DNA from: Phymatolithon calcareum | Lineage: Eukaryota; Rhodophyta; Florideophyceae; Hapalidiales | Length of the DNA: 64,000 nt | Direction of reading: 5' to 3' | Assembly: GCA_977006965.1 (NCBI GenBank) | Contig: OZ345371.1 | Coordinates: 2,108,001 to 2,172,000, forward strand | Shown: in pieces, positions 52,706 through 62,370 of the stretch | Layout: each line of letters begins with the position of its first letter | Numbering within the stretch: the first letter of the stretch is position 1 | Notes under the pieces: generated by a model | Told to the model about the DNA's origin: nothing | Databases searched by the model: none | The model's input: the letters and a program-made list of their open reading frames with translations, nothing else | Translations under genes and position numbers: made by a program

Positions 52706-54330
52706 TTACTCCTCCGGGGTTGACTCCTCCAAAGCCTGTTTGGTTGTAGGCGTATCACTTGTTGTGATTGGAATTGTTATAATAGACCCCGCAAAATGAT
52801 TTTCTGTTTTTCCGGCATATCGATCAGGTGGCCTTACTGTTCTTTTTGGCCTTGAGGAAGGACCTTTTGTCACCGACTTCTCCTCATCTTTTTCTGAATC
52901 ACTGCCTTCTTCGTGTAGAGTGAAACCAATTTCAGTGTCTGAGTCACTATCAGACATAATGTCCCCCTCAGATGCACATTCTGAATCACTTTTCTCATTG
53001 GCTTCCTCTCGGTTTTCATATTCATCGTCGTCTTCACCGCTGCTGCTAGATGATTCAATCCTATCCTCCAATGCCGGGAAGGAATCTTCATCAAAAGTCA
53101 CATTTCGCGTGTACACGACTTTTCGAGAGGAATGTAGCTCAATTGTGTAGACACCATGATCACTGCATCCGAGCATGATTCCAGGTTCTGCACGAGCAAG
53201 TACCTTACTTTTTGGGTTCTTGTTGTAGACAAAATCTGCACAGCCGAATACCCTGAGATGCTTGATTTTGGGAGTTTTTCCAGTTAGTTTCTCGTATGGG
53301 CTGCAGCCAATTTGCTTGTTATAGATTCGATTTTTCACATACGCGGCATGATGTGCTGCGTGTTCCCAGTATCTTGCTGAGAGTCCAGCTTCTTCCAGCA
53401 TTGTTCTCACTGGATCCATGACTGTTCTGTTCGCCCTTTCAGCGAACGGATTATGTTCGGGTGAGTATGGTGCTGTACTGGTGTGTTTAGTGTTGCTTCT
53501 CTATCCTCCATGAAAGATAATTCACCTCCTCCATTTGTATGCAGCCTTTGTACACCTCCTGGAAAATATTTCGATGCATCACACTGCTTGTAGGCCTCAT
53601 ATGCATCATTTGCATCAGATTTCGCAGTGATGCATGCCACATTTAGATATCTCGTTGCTTGGTCTGTGAAGGTAACCAAGTACTTAGATCCATCGTTTCT
53701 CTTTGACAATGGACCCGCCAGGTCTGAGTGAACTATCTCTCCGGGTGTATCCGCTTCTTGCAATTTAGACTTGAATGGTTTCTTATATGCCTTTCCTAGA
53801 GCGCACGGGTGACACACTGACAGTTTTCTCGTGAGAGAAATTTCTCCATTTGCCTTTTTGTGGGTCGCTTTGATTATTTTCTCACTTGTATGGATTAGTC
53901 GTCGATGCCAAAGATTGATTTCATTCGGAATCTTGGATGTATTCAATGCAGAACGAGATGTCTCATCATTCATAGATTCAGTCTCGAAGCAGTACAATCC
54001 ATTTTCATATCGAGGTATCTTTGATATGATCATAGAAGCATCCACAGAAAACTTCTTCGTATTCAAAACCACGGCGCACTCTTTGGTGAACACCACGATA
54101 CTTCCTTGATCGCATATCTCTTCTACAGACACTAGCGTCCCATTTAGAGAATCAACATGAACAGCATCGTTCATCTCCAGCTCTCCAAATTTAACACTTC
54201 CCGTCCCAATACATTTTTGCAACATTGCTTCCTGCTGCAAATTGTACAGTATCGGTGCATCCTTGCTTATATGTGCCACCCTTAGCATCTGTGGCATTTT
54301 TTAACATCGTAGTAGTTGCTCAACTGTCGA
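52706..54330 (-). pseudogene. Copia protease remnant and integrase
   Basis: The protease motif reads LDS-TGA-ATTTM (54320-54330), so the catalytic D-S-G glycine is replaced by a stop. After a frameshift the frame 54297-53407 carries the protease end, the gag-pre-integrase zinc finger (HRRLIH...CHPC) and the integrase core (EIVHSDLAGPLSKR). The second acidic site reads LHTNGGGEL, where Asp is usual. Another frameshift leads to 53419-52706 (MDPVRTMLEEAGLSARYWEH, KIKHLRVFGC), the integrase C-terminal half and an acidic linker. Confidence 0.85.
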
Positions 54331-55237
54331 GGCAAGGCGGGTTTTCGGTGATTTGCTGTGCGGCTAATCCAGAATAGCCCCCAATTGTAATCTCCTTGTC
54401 CGATTTAGGCTTTCTCTTCTTTCCACTTGCGGTCATTGCCTGCAAGGATTTCTTTGCCTGATCTGTTAGTCGGCAACTCGGAGAGTTAGGATTCTGGAAG
54501 CATTTGTCGGCCGTGTGACCTGATCTTCCACAGAACTCACAATCACATTTTTCTTCCCGCGTCTCTCCTCCTTTTCGAGAGGCATTTGCATTGTGACGAT
54601 GCTCTCCTTTGATTCTGTTTGAATTTCTTTCTGATCCATTGCCGTGTGCTTTGTTCCGGCCTTCGTTAGAGGACATGCGCTCATATTCCTCAATGAGATC
54701 AGAGGTAACGCAGTCCTAGCTTAATTCATCGGCATCCCTAAGTCGCAGAGCTGCGACCGTCCTCTCTAAGCCCTGGTAATTGCCAATGCTTGCCAGTAAT
54801 ATAGCGACTTGATGAGAGTCTGGAACCTGGGCATCTTTTCCCATTGTCTCCAACTGAGCGAATAATTGACTCAGCTCATCAACATATTTGGACATAGACT
54901 TTCCGGTGTAACGCTTGGAGTAGATAGAGGTAAGTACAGAAATGCGACTGGTTGTTCTCTTGAACGCATAGCGCTTATCCAGTAGATTAAGCAGTTCAAG
55001 TGGATCCCCTATTGCCGAAGCGCAAACGCGGAACGGGCTCTCTCCGAGAGCAGCAACAATTATAGCCGTGGCTTTGCATAGAGCTTTCTTGTCGCAGTTC
55101 TTCACGAACAAGATGTCCCAGTAATCTTTTCCTCGAAGAGCTGTCTCTACCCGAAGACGCCATAAGCGATAGGCTTCATTTGTTTGTCCCTTAAACTTTT
55201 GTATTTTGACGTCGGCGCATTCTTGTTCGCCGGCCAT
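54320..55237 (-). pseudogene. Copia gag
   Basis: The probable start is MAGEQEC at 55237, since the upstream part of the open frame lies in the PBS and LTR. It has a Copia gag core (AYRLWRLRVETALRGKDYW, LLNLLDKRYAF) and a zinc knuckle CEFCGRSGHTADKC (CX2CX4HX4C, about 54540). An in-frame TAG at about 54716 (DELS-stop-DCVTSDL) splits the frame. The frame on either side is the same, so one point mutation is enough to explain it. It runs into the protease region. Confidence 0.85.
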
Positions 55238-55252
55238 GATTTGATTACCCTT

Positions 55253-55266
55253 CTGGGCCCATAACC
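55253..55266 (-). promoter_or_regulatory. Primer-binding site of half-tRNA type
   Basis: The minus strand reads GGTTATGGGCCCAG immediately after the 5' LTR. This is complementary to the anticodon stem-loop of initiator methionine tRNA (CTGGGCCCATAACC, containing the CAT anticodon), not to a tRNA 3' end. Drosophila copia and Ty5 prime in this way. Confidence 0.85.
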
Positions 55267-55613
55267 TGATGGACTGATTCAATTCTTTGTGTATCAGCGT
55301 TGACGCTTGTATTGTGTCTTGGTATTCTTTGTGAGGCAAAACTCTTCACCTAATGGTGTTTCCTTTGCTTGCCTTCCTCCTTTTTTCTTCAGAGGTTAGG
55401 CTCCTTTTTATACTAAACCTATTGAATCATCTATGTGGATAGTTTCCACGTAATTCTATCATTATTGAGTGTTCAAGTTGAATTAACCATACATGGGTTA
55501 AGCATGTAGCCCATCAATTCTCGATTTAAGTCTACTTGCAATATTTCGTGTCGATCCAGTTTTGAAACTTAAGATGAGTAATTTCTCAATTATTTGAAGG
55601 ACCAACTCCAACA
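55267..55613 (-). repeat. Copia 5' LTR
   Basis: 347 bp partner of the LTR at 50837-51183. On the minus strand it begins TGTTGGAGTTGG and ends CAGTCCATCA, directly abutting the primer-binding site. Confidence 0.9.
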
Positions 55614-56639
55614 TTGTCTCCTCATCCCCGACCTGGTGAGTCGGCAAAGCACACGTATCCTCTTTCTTCGATGTTGGACATATTTTCCAAATACGTACTT
55701 GTAGAAAAGACTTTCTGCTGCTTCTGTCGCAGCCTGTAATCACTTGATCATCAGAGTCAAATGGATGGCATATTCCCATTTGGGGAGCATTAACGACTTG
55801 AGAATCCTCTTAGTCGTGGCTCGATAGAATCCGCTATCATTTACTCCAATTTGGCGTAGTTTGTAGATGCATCCAACAGAATTCCGAACTCTTGAGATTG
55901 CCGCGTCGCCAGTGACTCCCTTTTGGTTTATTCTTACCCCGAGGTAGGAAAGTCTTCCTGCTTGGTGCAGCTCCTTTCCAGAAAGCAAAAAATTGTGCTT
56001 TGGAAGCCCTTTGACTTGAGAACCTCACTCTTTCCTAGTTTTGTCTTTCATCTCATGTAGTTTTCTTCTGCCCAATTCGAGGCTGTGTTCAGGAGTTTTT
56101 GCATTCCTTTGGCGGTCTTGGCTTGAAGGACAACTTCATCCGCAAATAGCTTCACAGGCAGCTCCGACACGGTTCCTGTTAGTTTGTCGGTGGCTTCGGC
56201 GAACGTATCCATGATTACATTGTATAGACAAGGACTGAGCGGGGACCATTGCGGAACCCCTCGGTCAAATATGCGTCAAGTTTTCGTTTCGCCTCATGCC
56301 GACGTGATCCGCTACGGCTTTAGCAGATACGAGACCTCCTCATTATGAGGGTGGCAGTTTGCTCTTGAGTCTTTCCAGGAGGATGTCCCTCGGGACGCTG
56401 TCATAAGCTGCTGATAGGTCGAGTACTGCAAATGTACTGGTGACCGTGCCGCAGTTTTTTTTGCGAGGAGTATGGACAAAGAAGTGCTCTTATCCCTCTG
56501 AAAGCCAAATTTTTCCTTGTTAAAGCCATAGTGCTCCCGTATGTGGGAGTCCAGGGCGGATCCGATAACCTTCCTGACCTGACTCAGTCGGGAGATACGC
56601 GGCGTCATACGCCTTTATCATTTATGGCGACGCTGTAAA

Positions 56640-56935
56640 GTAATAGGGAGTCAAATTTTAACATTTCTCCCGAGTACAGTTCGTACTTTTGTTAAGTTCT
56701 TCCATACAGTGTCCAGGTGACGCTCGGCTGCCGCCCCGAATGCATCCGATAATAGCGTCGTCCTCACTTGAGGGAACCAACCGCTTGCGTATTTTATGGC
56801 CAGGATTGTGCTAGAAGCGCGTCCTAGGCTTCGATATGCTTGACTTGAAAGCGTTTCTTTGATCATGAGGGCATAAAATCTGCTAAGACTACTTTGAAAC
56901 TGGACTTCGGAGGAAATGTGGCCCTCTATAGCCAT
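56640..56935 (-). pseudogene. LINE C-terminal domain fragment
   Basis: The 94-codon frame includes LAIKYASGWFPQVRTT, the counterpart of LALQYACGRFPQVSTT in L-F2. It lies 5' of the L-A4 RT, so it is the 3' end of another LINE copy rather than part of L-A4. Confidence 0.5.
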
Positions 56936-58024
56936 TTCGGTAATTCCGAAAAATTCAATTTGAGAATCGATAGATGGAATCTTTGGTGACGACTAGAGAT
57001 GGAACTGGAAGCTGAAAGACTGTGCGGAGCAGAGAGCGAACTGGTAATGACGATGGACTGACAGAGGAAGAAGGAAAGAGAAAGAAAGCCCCCAGGGATC
57101 TCTCTGAGAGGACTGGGTTAAGCGATACTAGACACGTGTGACGGCAATTGTTTCCACGGCAGCCAGTGATACTGCAAGAAGAGCTGGGACGTGTGCGAAG
57201 ATGCTAAATGCCCAAGATGATCCAAGTAGTGCAAGAACCAGAGTATATGAGAGAACGGAAGGTAGCCAGGGGGTCGTCACAATTCTGAACCTTGGGGAGC
57301 TCCTGACTGCAATAAGTAGGTATTCATATAAGAACCACGTAGCCTCCATTTTGGAAGTTAGTCACCATTAGAACAATCGTCAGTACTTTTAGAGGTCCAA
57401 TGACAAATTACGATGATGACAAGTCGTTCCTTGGACGTGGACGAGCTATAAAAGGCGATCGAAAATGAAATTTAATATGCAGGACAATAACTGCAGTACT
57501 GGTAAGTTGTACTGGCGTCATAAGAGGTTAATTTTGAATCTTCGACAATTACGTCGTTCCGTCTCGCCGTCTACTACAATAAATTTACATAAAGTTCTCT
57601 GTTGTTTACGTCGAAATTGAATAATGCTCCCATTAGCCATCATGTCTCTTGCTTCTATCATGATACCTAATATTGAAGTCAACTTTTTTTTTGGCCGTAC
57701 AAGTCCGTATCCACGGATTTGTGCAAGTTATAGTGTATGGGTATGAGTTTTGACTGTACCTCGGGCCCCTGGCGTGGTCAAAAGAGAAAACTACCACTTT
57801 GCTTATCTCGCTCATATTATGACGAGGTTTCGCCTGTGATGGCTGACAAAAGCCGAAAAAGTGGGGAAAACGGAAAAGAACTTAGTTGAGGTGAGACTGA
57901 TGGCCATTGACAACGCGGCACGTGGATTTCTCTCGTGGTAACGTACAGTATGTCGCCGAGTGCTTCGCAGGTAATATAACATGAACGGCTGTTCTTACAT
58001 GGTTTATCCTGCTCCAGGGAATAC
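56936..58024. other. Unassigned stretch
   Basis: Short ORFs occur on both strands; no domain or repeat is recognised. Confidence 0.3.
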
Positions 58025-58360
58025 ACTTTTTTTATTCAAGTTTATTTAAAAGCCCCACAGACTTCCGAAGATATGGGCGAGGCTTGCTCTGATGATGCCT
58101 TCTTTTGTGCAGCTCACGAAACGCCCACTAGAATGGTAGACCGGAAAACTCAGGATTCAAAGTAATCCTATCTCAGTCCTCTACAGGATTGCTGGTGCTT
58201 GGACTCGACCGCTTTTTTCCTTACCTTATATGAATCAATACAGGCCTTGTTCGTTCTCCATGCGTTCTATGAGTGTCTTGCTAAATGGTAAGAGCTCATC
58301 TAGCGCCTTTTCTGCTTCTAGTCGTTTTTCTATTTCTAGGTCGTACCCTGCTAGCGTGCG
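58025..58360 (-). mobile_element. L-F3: LINE 3' end
   Basis: Collinear with 28640-28980 (AAGCCCCACAGACTTCCGAA, GCGTTCTATGAGTGTCTTGC), including the A-rich tail on the minus strand at 58025-58040. Only the last part of the C-terminal ORF is present. Confidence 0.75.
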
Positions 58361-59517
58361 AGGGAATATAAATGTAATTCACTCCTCAAAATGAAAATAC
58401 TTTTGCTGTTTGGGATCTCAGATCATTGGATTGATTCATATATGCCCGGGGGTACCACGCAATACATTTATACTGCAATATATTGCAATATGCAATACTA
58501 ATACTGTATTGCAGATCTGTCTCGTATTTCAGTAGGTACTGCTGCTCAGACAGGTATTTCAATTCTTATAGTGATCGGGGGCGCACACGATAAGGTGAGG
58601 GCTGGTATTCACTCTGATGGACATGGCGCAGTTCGTTCGCTTCATGACCGGCTGATTAAAATAATCACACCGTCGCTGGTTTGGTCAAGGATGTAAGAAG
58701 CCATGCTGGCTCGGGAAGGCTTTCAGAGGCAAACGTTCTGACACGCTATAGACTGTGCTTTTCTCTTGGGCGGCACTTCGTCATGACATTGTGTAAGGGA
58801 AATATGCGATCCTAAAAGCTAACGGGCAGTGATTCAAGGCCAAAGTAGACGACCCTGCCGGTATCACTGCTCGCAGTCCGACAAGCTTAACCGAGAAGAT
58901 GAACTTCTTCACATGAATGAGAGATTCTGGGACTCCTTGTTCGTGAGCGAGGCTGTTAACGGTGCTAGAGGAAAACGAGCTGAAGAGCTTATGCAAGCTC
59001 ATTTGCTTCAGCAGGAACAGTTGGGCGGTAGCAACGTTCGAAGTAGATAGTCCTGATCATTTCCTTTTTGCAGTAAATGACTGAGTGCTGTTGGTCTGCC
59101 GCACCAAGCAGTGAGGATGAAAGAAAGCAGGCACAGGATTCTCTGCGCAAGATGGTTTGTATCTAACTTTCCCAGAATATATGCCGAAATATATAGAAGC
59201 AGTGGGCAGTCAAGGAGCATGGGCAGTTAGAACACTCAACAGCATCCTGAGGAAGCCTACATAGACCCTACAGAGGAGCACAACGTGGCCCGAGCTATAG
59301 ACGTGATACCATGCAATTCTGATTAATCTTCGAGCTATGTAGAATACGTGCTTAGAAAGGTGCCGACTTTCCTCGAGTTGGGACACATGGTACCATCTCA
59401 ATAAATCCACTTAATTATGACTGGGTGCTGCTGTGGATTGATAGTTGATTATGCTACAGAAGGTATACTGCAATCCATTTTGCTCGGTGATATCGTATTT
59501 GCAGTCCGTATGTGGGG
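58361..59517. other. Mostly unassigned; AT-rich MITE-like patch
   Basis: 58447-58530 is rich in GCAATATATTGCAATATGC-type motifs, like the interior of the hAT-like MITE at 44.7 kb. The rest holds only short ORFs. Confidence 0.35.
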
Positions 59518-59638
59518 GTTGTGCACCGGCTGCGAGGGATGACATGAGCCCGAGGGCATGATATTCAACCGAGGCGCAGCCGAGGTCCGAATATCTTGGC
59601 CTGAGGGCGATTGTCATCCCGAGAGTACGGTGCACAAC
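59518..59638. mobile_element. 121 bp palindromic MITE
   Basis: Perfect inverted ends GTTGTGCACCG and CGGTGCACAAC. GGGATGACA occurs in both arms in inverted orientation. It ends 4 bp before the left end of the recombinase element, and its GTTGTGCACC terminus resembles that element's TTGTCAACC end. Confidence 0.7.
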
Positions 59639-59849
59639 ACGCTTGTCAACCGGCTGAGGGGGTAGACATCGGCTTCCTCTTAAAACTGATTGCTTCTATG
59701 TCATACCTCGTCACGTAATTCCGTACACTTTTGAGGGGCCATAACTTTTCACATCAGTTGCAAGAGATAGCAGATGTCTGTCCCCTCAGCCGGTTGACAA
59801 CTTCTCACATCCGCACAGCGCTGCGGCATTACTCCCTCGGAGCCAAATT

Positions 59850-60350
59850 ATGTACTTGGCAAACCAGAACAGTGTCTACCTTGACGCTATGGAGAAAACA
59901 ACCCACGATCCTTCAGCGACCGGAGCTCCCCTAGACCAGATTATTGACTCCGAATGGTCGGACATTGAAGCGGACAATGGTTCCTTCCACCCGTCAGCGT
60001 CTACCTTCGCGCCTCCTAAGCCACAAGAGCCTACGATCCCGCTGCTCCCGCGTACACGAGGCCCTCAAAGCTCACTGGTGGCAGGGCCGGGGCACGCGGC
60101 AATCTCGCCGTCAAATCCAGGGAACGCTGAGGGCAAATCCGGTTCCAGACTTTGCGCCACCTGCATTCGCACCGTCCGCAGAATTCACAGAGACACGTAC
60201 GCTGAATATCACACTAGCACCGCCTATGCACCACACAAAAGAGACGGAGCGATTCTTGGGTGTTCGTGTTCCCGAGAACACAGAAAAGAGCAACGAGTAC
60301 TCCATGCGCGCCCTCGCGCGCTTTTTGCGCCGGAACGGAGAAGAGTCTAG
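59850..60350 (+). CDS. Overlapping ORF, possible N-terminal part of the recombinase
   Basis: This 166-codon frame overlaps the start of the recombinase frame in the -1 register. Its first half looks protein-like: acidic and Ser/Pro-rich (IIDSEWSDIEADNG, KPQEPTIPLLP). The recombinase frame over the same DNA is arginine-rich and has no clear fold. The authentic N-terminus may therefore be here, joined by a frameshift (mutation or programmed) somewhere in about 60100-60220. The second half after about residue 90 looks like shadow sequence. Confidence 0.4.
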   Translation: MYLANQNSVYLDAMEKTTHDPSATGAPLDQIIDSEWSDIEADNGSFHPSASTFAPPKPQEPTIPLLPRTRGPQSSLVAGPGHAAISPSNPGNAEGKSGSRLCATCIRTVRRIHRDTYAEYHTSTAYAPHKRDGAILGCSCSREHRKEQRVLHARPRALFAPERRRV

Positions 60351-61665
60351 TTTGAAGCGCAAGTTTGAGATGGCGAGACTGATTCTGTTCTTTGATGGGT
60401 TTAAAACATTCTTACCCCAGGGATGGACCAACTGGACGGAGGACCAGCTAAGAAGAGTGCGCTATCACCTGATCGAGTTTGTAGTGAATTATAGAAGCGA
60501 TAAGACAGACAAGGAAGTGAAACCGTCGACGATGAAGGGGTACGTTCTCGGCATCCAACGATTTTTTGCGGACAAGTGGGGTTACAATCTGAAGCTGCTA
60601 AGTGGTCCGATTTTCAATTGCCCGAGCCTGAGTCTTGTAGCTGTGATCGAAAACAAGCTTTCCGATCAGCAAGCCCGAGGGGCCTTCACAGAGAGCCATA
60701 ATATTTTGTCACACGAAGATTTTGTGCTACTTTACTCGACGTCTGCTCTTTCCCGAGAAACCCCAATCGGCTTTCTCAACAGGCTCGTTTTCGACGTTGC
60801 GCTGGTCACCGCAATGCGCCCAACCTCCCCCGCCCTTCTCCTTACACGGCAGTTTACCAAGGAGAAGATCCATGGTGAATGGGTTTATCGCATTTCTGCA
60901 GTTATCGGAAGCAGAGCAGGGGCTTCTAAGACTAATCGGGGCGGTATGCGCGCTGTGCGCGAAAAACCCACGCAAATTTTAGTTTGGAACCGCACAGCGC
61001 TGGGTGGTATCTTATACTTGTACCAAGACATCGATGATTACCTGAGTGTGCGTCGTGCGATCGATTGTGGCAGTGATCGGTTTTTTCTTGGTGTAAACCC
61101 GCGTGCTACAAAGTTTTCAAAATTCTTTAAGAAGCAGCATCTTGGGAAGAACTCATTTGGAAGGATTGTCGGCAATGTTTGCAATGAAGTTGGGATCAAA
61201 GGATCCGGTGCGAAGGGGGGAATGGTCACACACGGAATTCGCGCAACTGTAACATCTCTACTCCTTGCATCGGGACACGCTGACTCGTCAATGAGCATGC
61301 GAACGGGGCACCGCGATCCTCGCAGCCTTCAGAACTATCAAAATTTAGATGGAGACGAGGGACAGCAGCAGCAGCGAGACATATTCCTGGAACAACCACC
61401 TTGCCAGCTACCGGGGAATCTGAAGAAGGCTAAACATGAGGCGATTGGTGCTGAGACGCACAAAGAGAGTCTCCGCTTGCGCACTTCCCTGGCTCCTACT
61501 CCATCGATTCATGGTAATCCGGAAAACCTTGAGGCAGCGCGCCATATGTCTACAACTGGAAGCTCTTCTCTTAGTTTTCTCTCCACCTTGCGCGACGTTT
61601 CCGGAAGCACTATTAGTGTTGTCGTTAATAACCATCCAATTAAGAACCCTGACACTTGCAAATGA
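59944..61665 (+). CDS. Tyrosine recombinase (Crypton-like), 573 aa
   Basis: A DNA strand-exchange enzyme of the tyrosine recombinase family. The catalytic set is visible: R292 in ALVTAMRPTSPALL, H430 and R433 in THGIRATV, H456 in RTGHRDPRSL and the nucleophile Y465 in LQNYQNLDG. Residues about 118-215 (SMRALARFLRR...STMKGYVLGIQRFF) look like the helical core-binding domain. A Gln-rich segment (EGQQQQRD) follows the tyrosine. A C-terminal extension (about 490-573) has no recognised domain. The enzyme half is uninterrupted, so the element may have been active recently. The TGH...NY spacing and eukaryotic context fit Crypton-type recombinases, although Cryptons normally lack long terminal inverted repeats. 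The first 90 residues may be out of frame. A truncated relative lies at 17326-17793. Confidence 0.8.
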   Translation: MTPNGRTLKRTMVPSTRQRLPSRLLSHKSLRSRCSRVHEALKAHWWQGRGTRQSRRQIQGTLRANPVPDFAPPAFAPSAEFTETRTLNITLAPPMHHTKETERFLGVRVPENTEKSNEYSMRALARFLRRNGEESSLKRKFEMARLILFFDGFKTFLPQGWTNWTEDQLRRVRYHLIEFVVNYRSDKTDKEVKPSTMKGYVLGIQRFFADKWGYNLKLLSGPIFNCPSLSLVAVIENKLSDQQARGAFTESHNILSHEDFVLLYSTSALSRETPIGFLNRLVFDVALVTAMRPTSPALLLTRQFTKEKIHGEWVYRISAVIGSRAGASKTNRGGMRAVREKPTQILVWNRTALGGILYLYQDIDDYLSVRRAIDCGSDRFFLGVNPRATKFSKFFKKQHLGKNSFGRIVGNVCNEVGIKGSGAKGGMVTHGIRATVTSLLLASGHADSSMSMRTGHRDPRSLQNYQNLDGDEGQQQQRDIFLEQPPCQLPGNLKKAKHEAIGAETHKESLRLRTSLAPTPSIHGNPENLEAARHMSTTGSSSLSFLSTLRDVSGSTISVVVNNHPIKNPDTCK

Positions 61666-61861
61666 CCTCCAGATGAATCGGTAACTTCATGTTCATCGAT
61701 CTAGTTTTAATAAAAATAGATTGCAATATTGTTTACAGCTCCGGTTGCCGAACACGCTCTTGTGATTGATGATGCTTCGCCGAGGACACCTCTGCCACAT
61801 GACCACGAAGGGAATGATATTCAACTAAAGAAAAGTCGAGATTCGAAGCTAATTATCTGAG

Positions 61862-62085
61862 AGTGATTGATGCCTGGAGGGAATAATTGGAAACCAACCT
61901 GTCTTTTCAATGAAGAATGATTCCCAGCTCTTCCTGAGAGACCAGGTGTACCCTTAGAACATACTCAGATCTGAGATTGATTGATGCCTCGAGAGCATGA
62001 TTGGAAACCAGCTTGTTTTTTCAGTGAAGAAAATTCATTCCCAGCTCTTCCTGAGAGACCGGGGACACCCTTAGAACATTCTCAA
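61862..62085 (+). repeat. Tandem repeat, two units of about 112 bp
   Basis: Both units carry TTGATGCCT-G/C-GAG, ATTGGAAACCA, CCCAGCTCTTCCTGAGAGAC and ACCCTTAGAACAT. They lie between the recombinase gene and the right terminal repeat. Confidence 0.8.
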
Positions 62086-62109
62086 AAAATAGAATTTTGT
62101 CTTGCCCTA

Positions 62110-62288
62110 TATGTCATCCCTAGGGATGACATCAGACTCTATGTCTTCAGTGGAAATTACTTCGAAATTGCGAGGGAAACAAGTGGAAAATAAAGATTTC
62201 GTACGAGTGTCCTATCAAAACTGCTATGTCATCCCTAGGGATGACATAGAGCAATCAATATTCTATGTCATCCCTAGGGATGACATAG
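62110..62288. repeat. Three copies of a 22-26 bp perfect palindrome
   Basis: ATGTCATCCC-TA-GGGATGACAT at 62111-62132, 62226-62247 and 62265-62286 (flanking bases extend the second and third). The third overlaps the inner edge of the right terminal inverted repeat. Confidence 0.9.
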
Positions 62289-62370
62289 AAGCAATCAGTT
62301 GCAAGAGGAAGCCGATGTCTACCCCCTCAGCGGTTGACAATGCATCAAGCGTTCGACAAAGGTACTACAA

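Larger units (their letters stand above)
50837..55613 (-). mobile_element. Ty1/Copia LTR retrotransposon, 4777 bp
   Basis: Two 347 bp LTRs, TG...CA termini, 5 bp TSD TTGTC (50832-50836 and 55614-55618), a primer-binding site, gag, protease, integrase, RT and RNase H in Copia order on the minus strand. By eye I count about eight differences between the LTRs (roughly 98% identity), so the insertion is fairly recent. Coding damage: stops within gag and at the protease motif, and frameshifts in protease, integrase and RNase H. Confidence 0.95.
43850..56620 (-). mobile_element. L-A4: host LINE of nest 2, split by L-B8 and Copia
   Basis: Minus-strand pieces are 56608-55619, 50831-50652 and 44247-43850. 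RT blocks: SALDSHIREHYGFNKEKFGF (about 56540), SPLSPCLYNVIMDTFAE (about 56230) and KLFADEVVLQAK (about 56140; FADE for FADD). The thumb is at 55988-55740. Removing L-B8 plus one TSD rejoins VSKKRRL (about 50655) to EEIVKGWTEIEEGR (about 44245), matching VSKKRRLQATVKVW of L-A1. Removing Copia plus one TTGTC joins 55619 to 50836. Many frameshifts are present. Confidence 0.85.
59643..62340 (+). mobile_element. Tyrosine-recombinase element, copy 1, with about 60 bp terminal inverted repeats
   Basis: The left repeat 59643-59703 (TTGTCAACCGGCTGAGGGGG then TAGACATCGGCTTCC...) is inverted at 62281-62340, with one indel and two mismatches. A second inverted copy of the outer 28 bp lies internally at 59773-59800. 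The cargo is one recombinase gene, a 2x about 112 bp tandem repeat (61862-62085) and three copies of a palindrome. No RT, DDE or other transposition gene is present, and no TSD is seen. Confidence 0.75.

Noticed and set aside
51947-53150. Plus-strand ORFs across the Copia element
   Set aside because: They are shadows of the minus-strand RT and integrase frames.
55253-55266. A tRNA-Met gene
   Set aside because: Only the anticodon stem-loop sequence is present, and it exactly abuts the LTR, as expected for a primer-binding site.
59643-62340. Integron or phage integration module
   Set aside because: There is no attC-like cassette array, no phage gene and no bacterial context.
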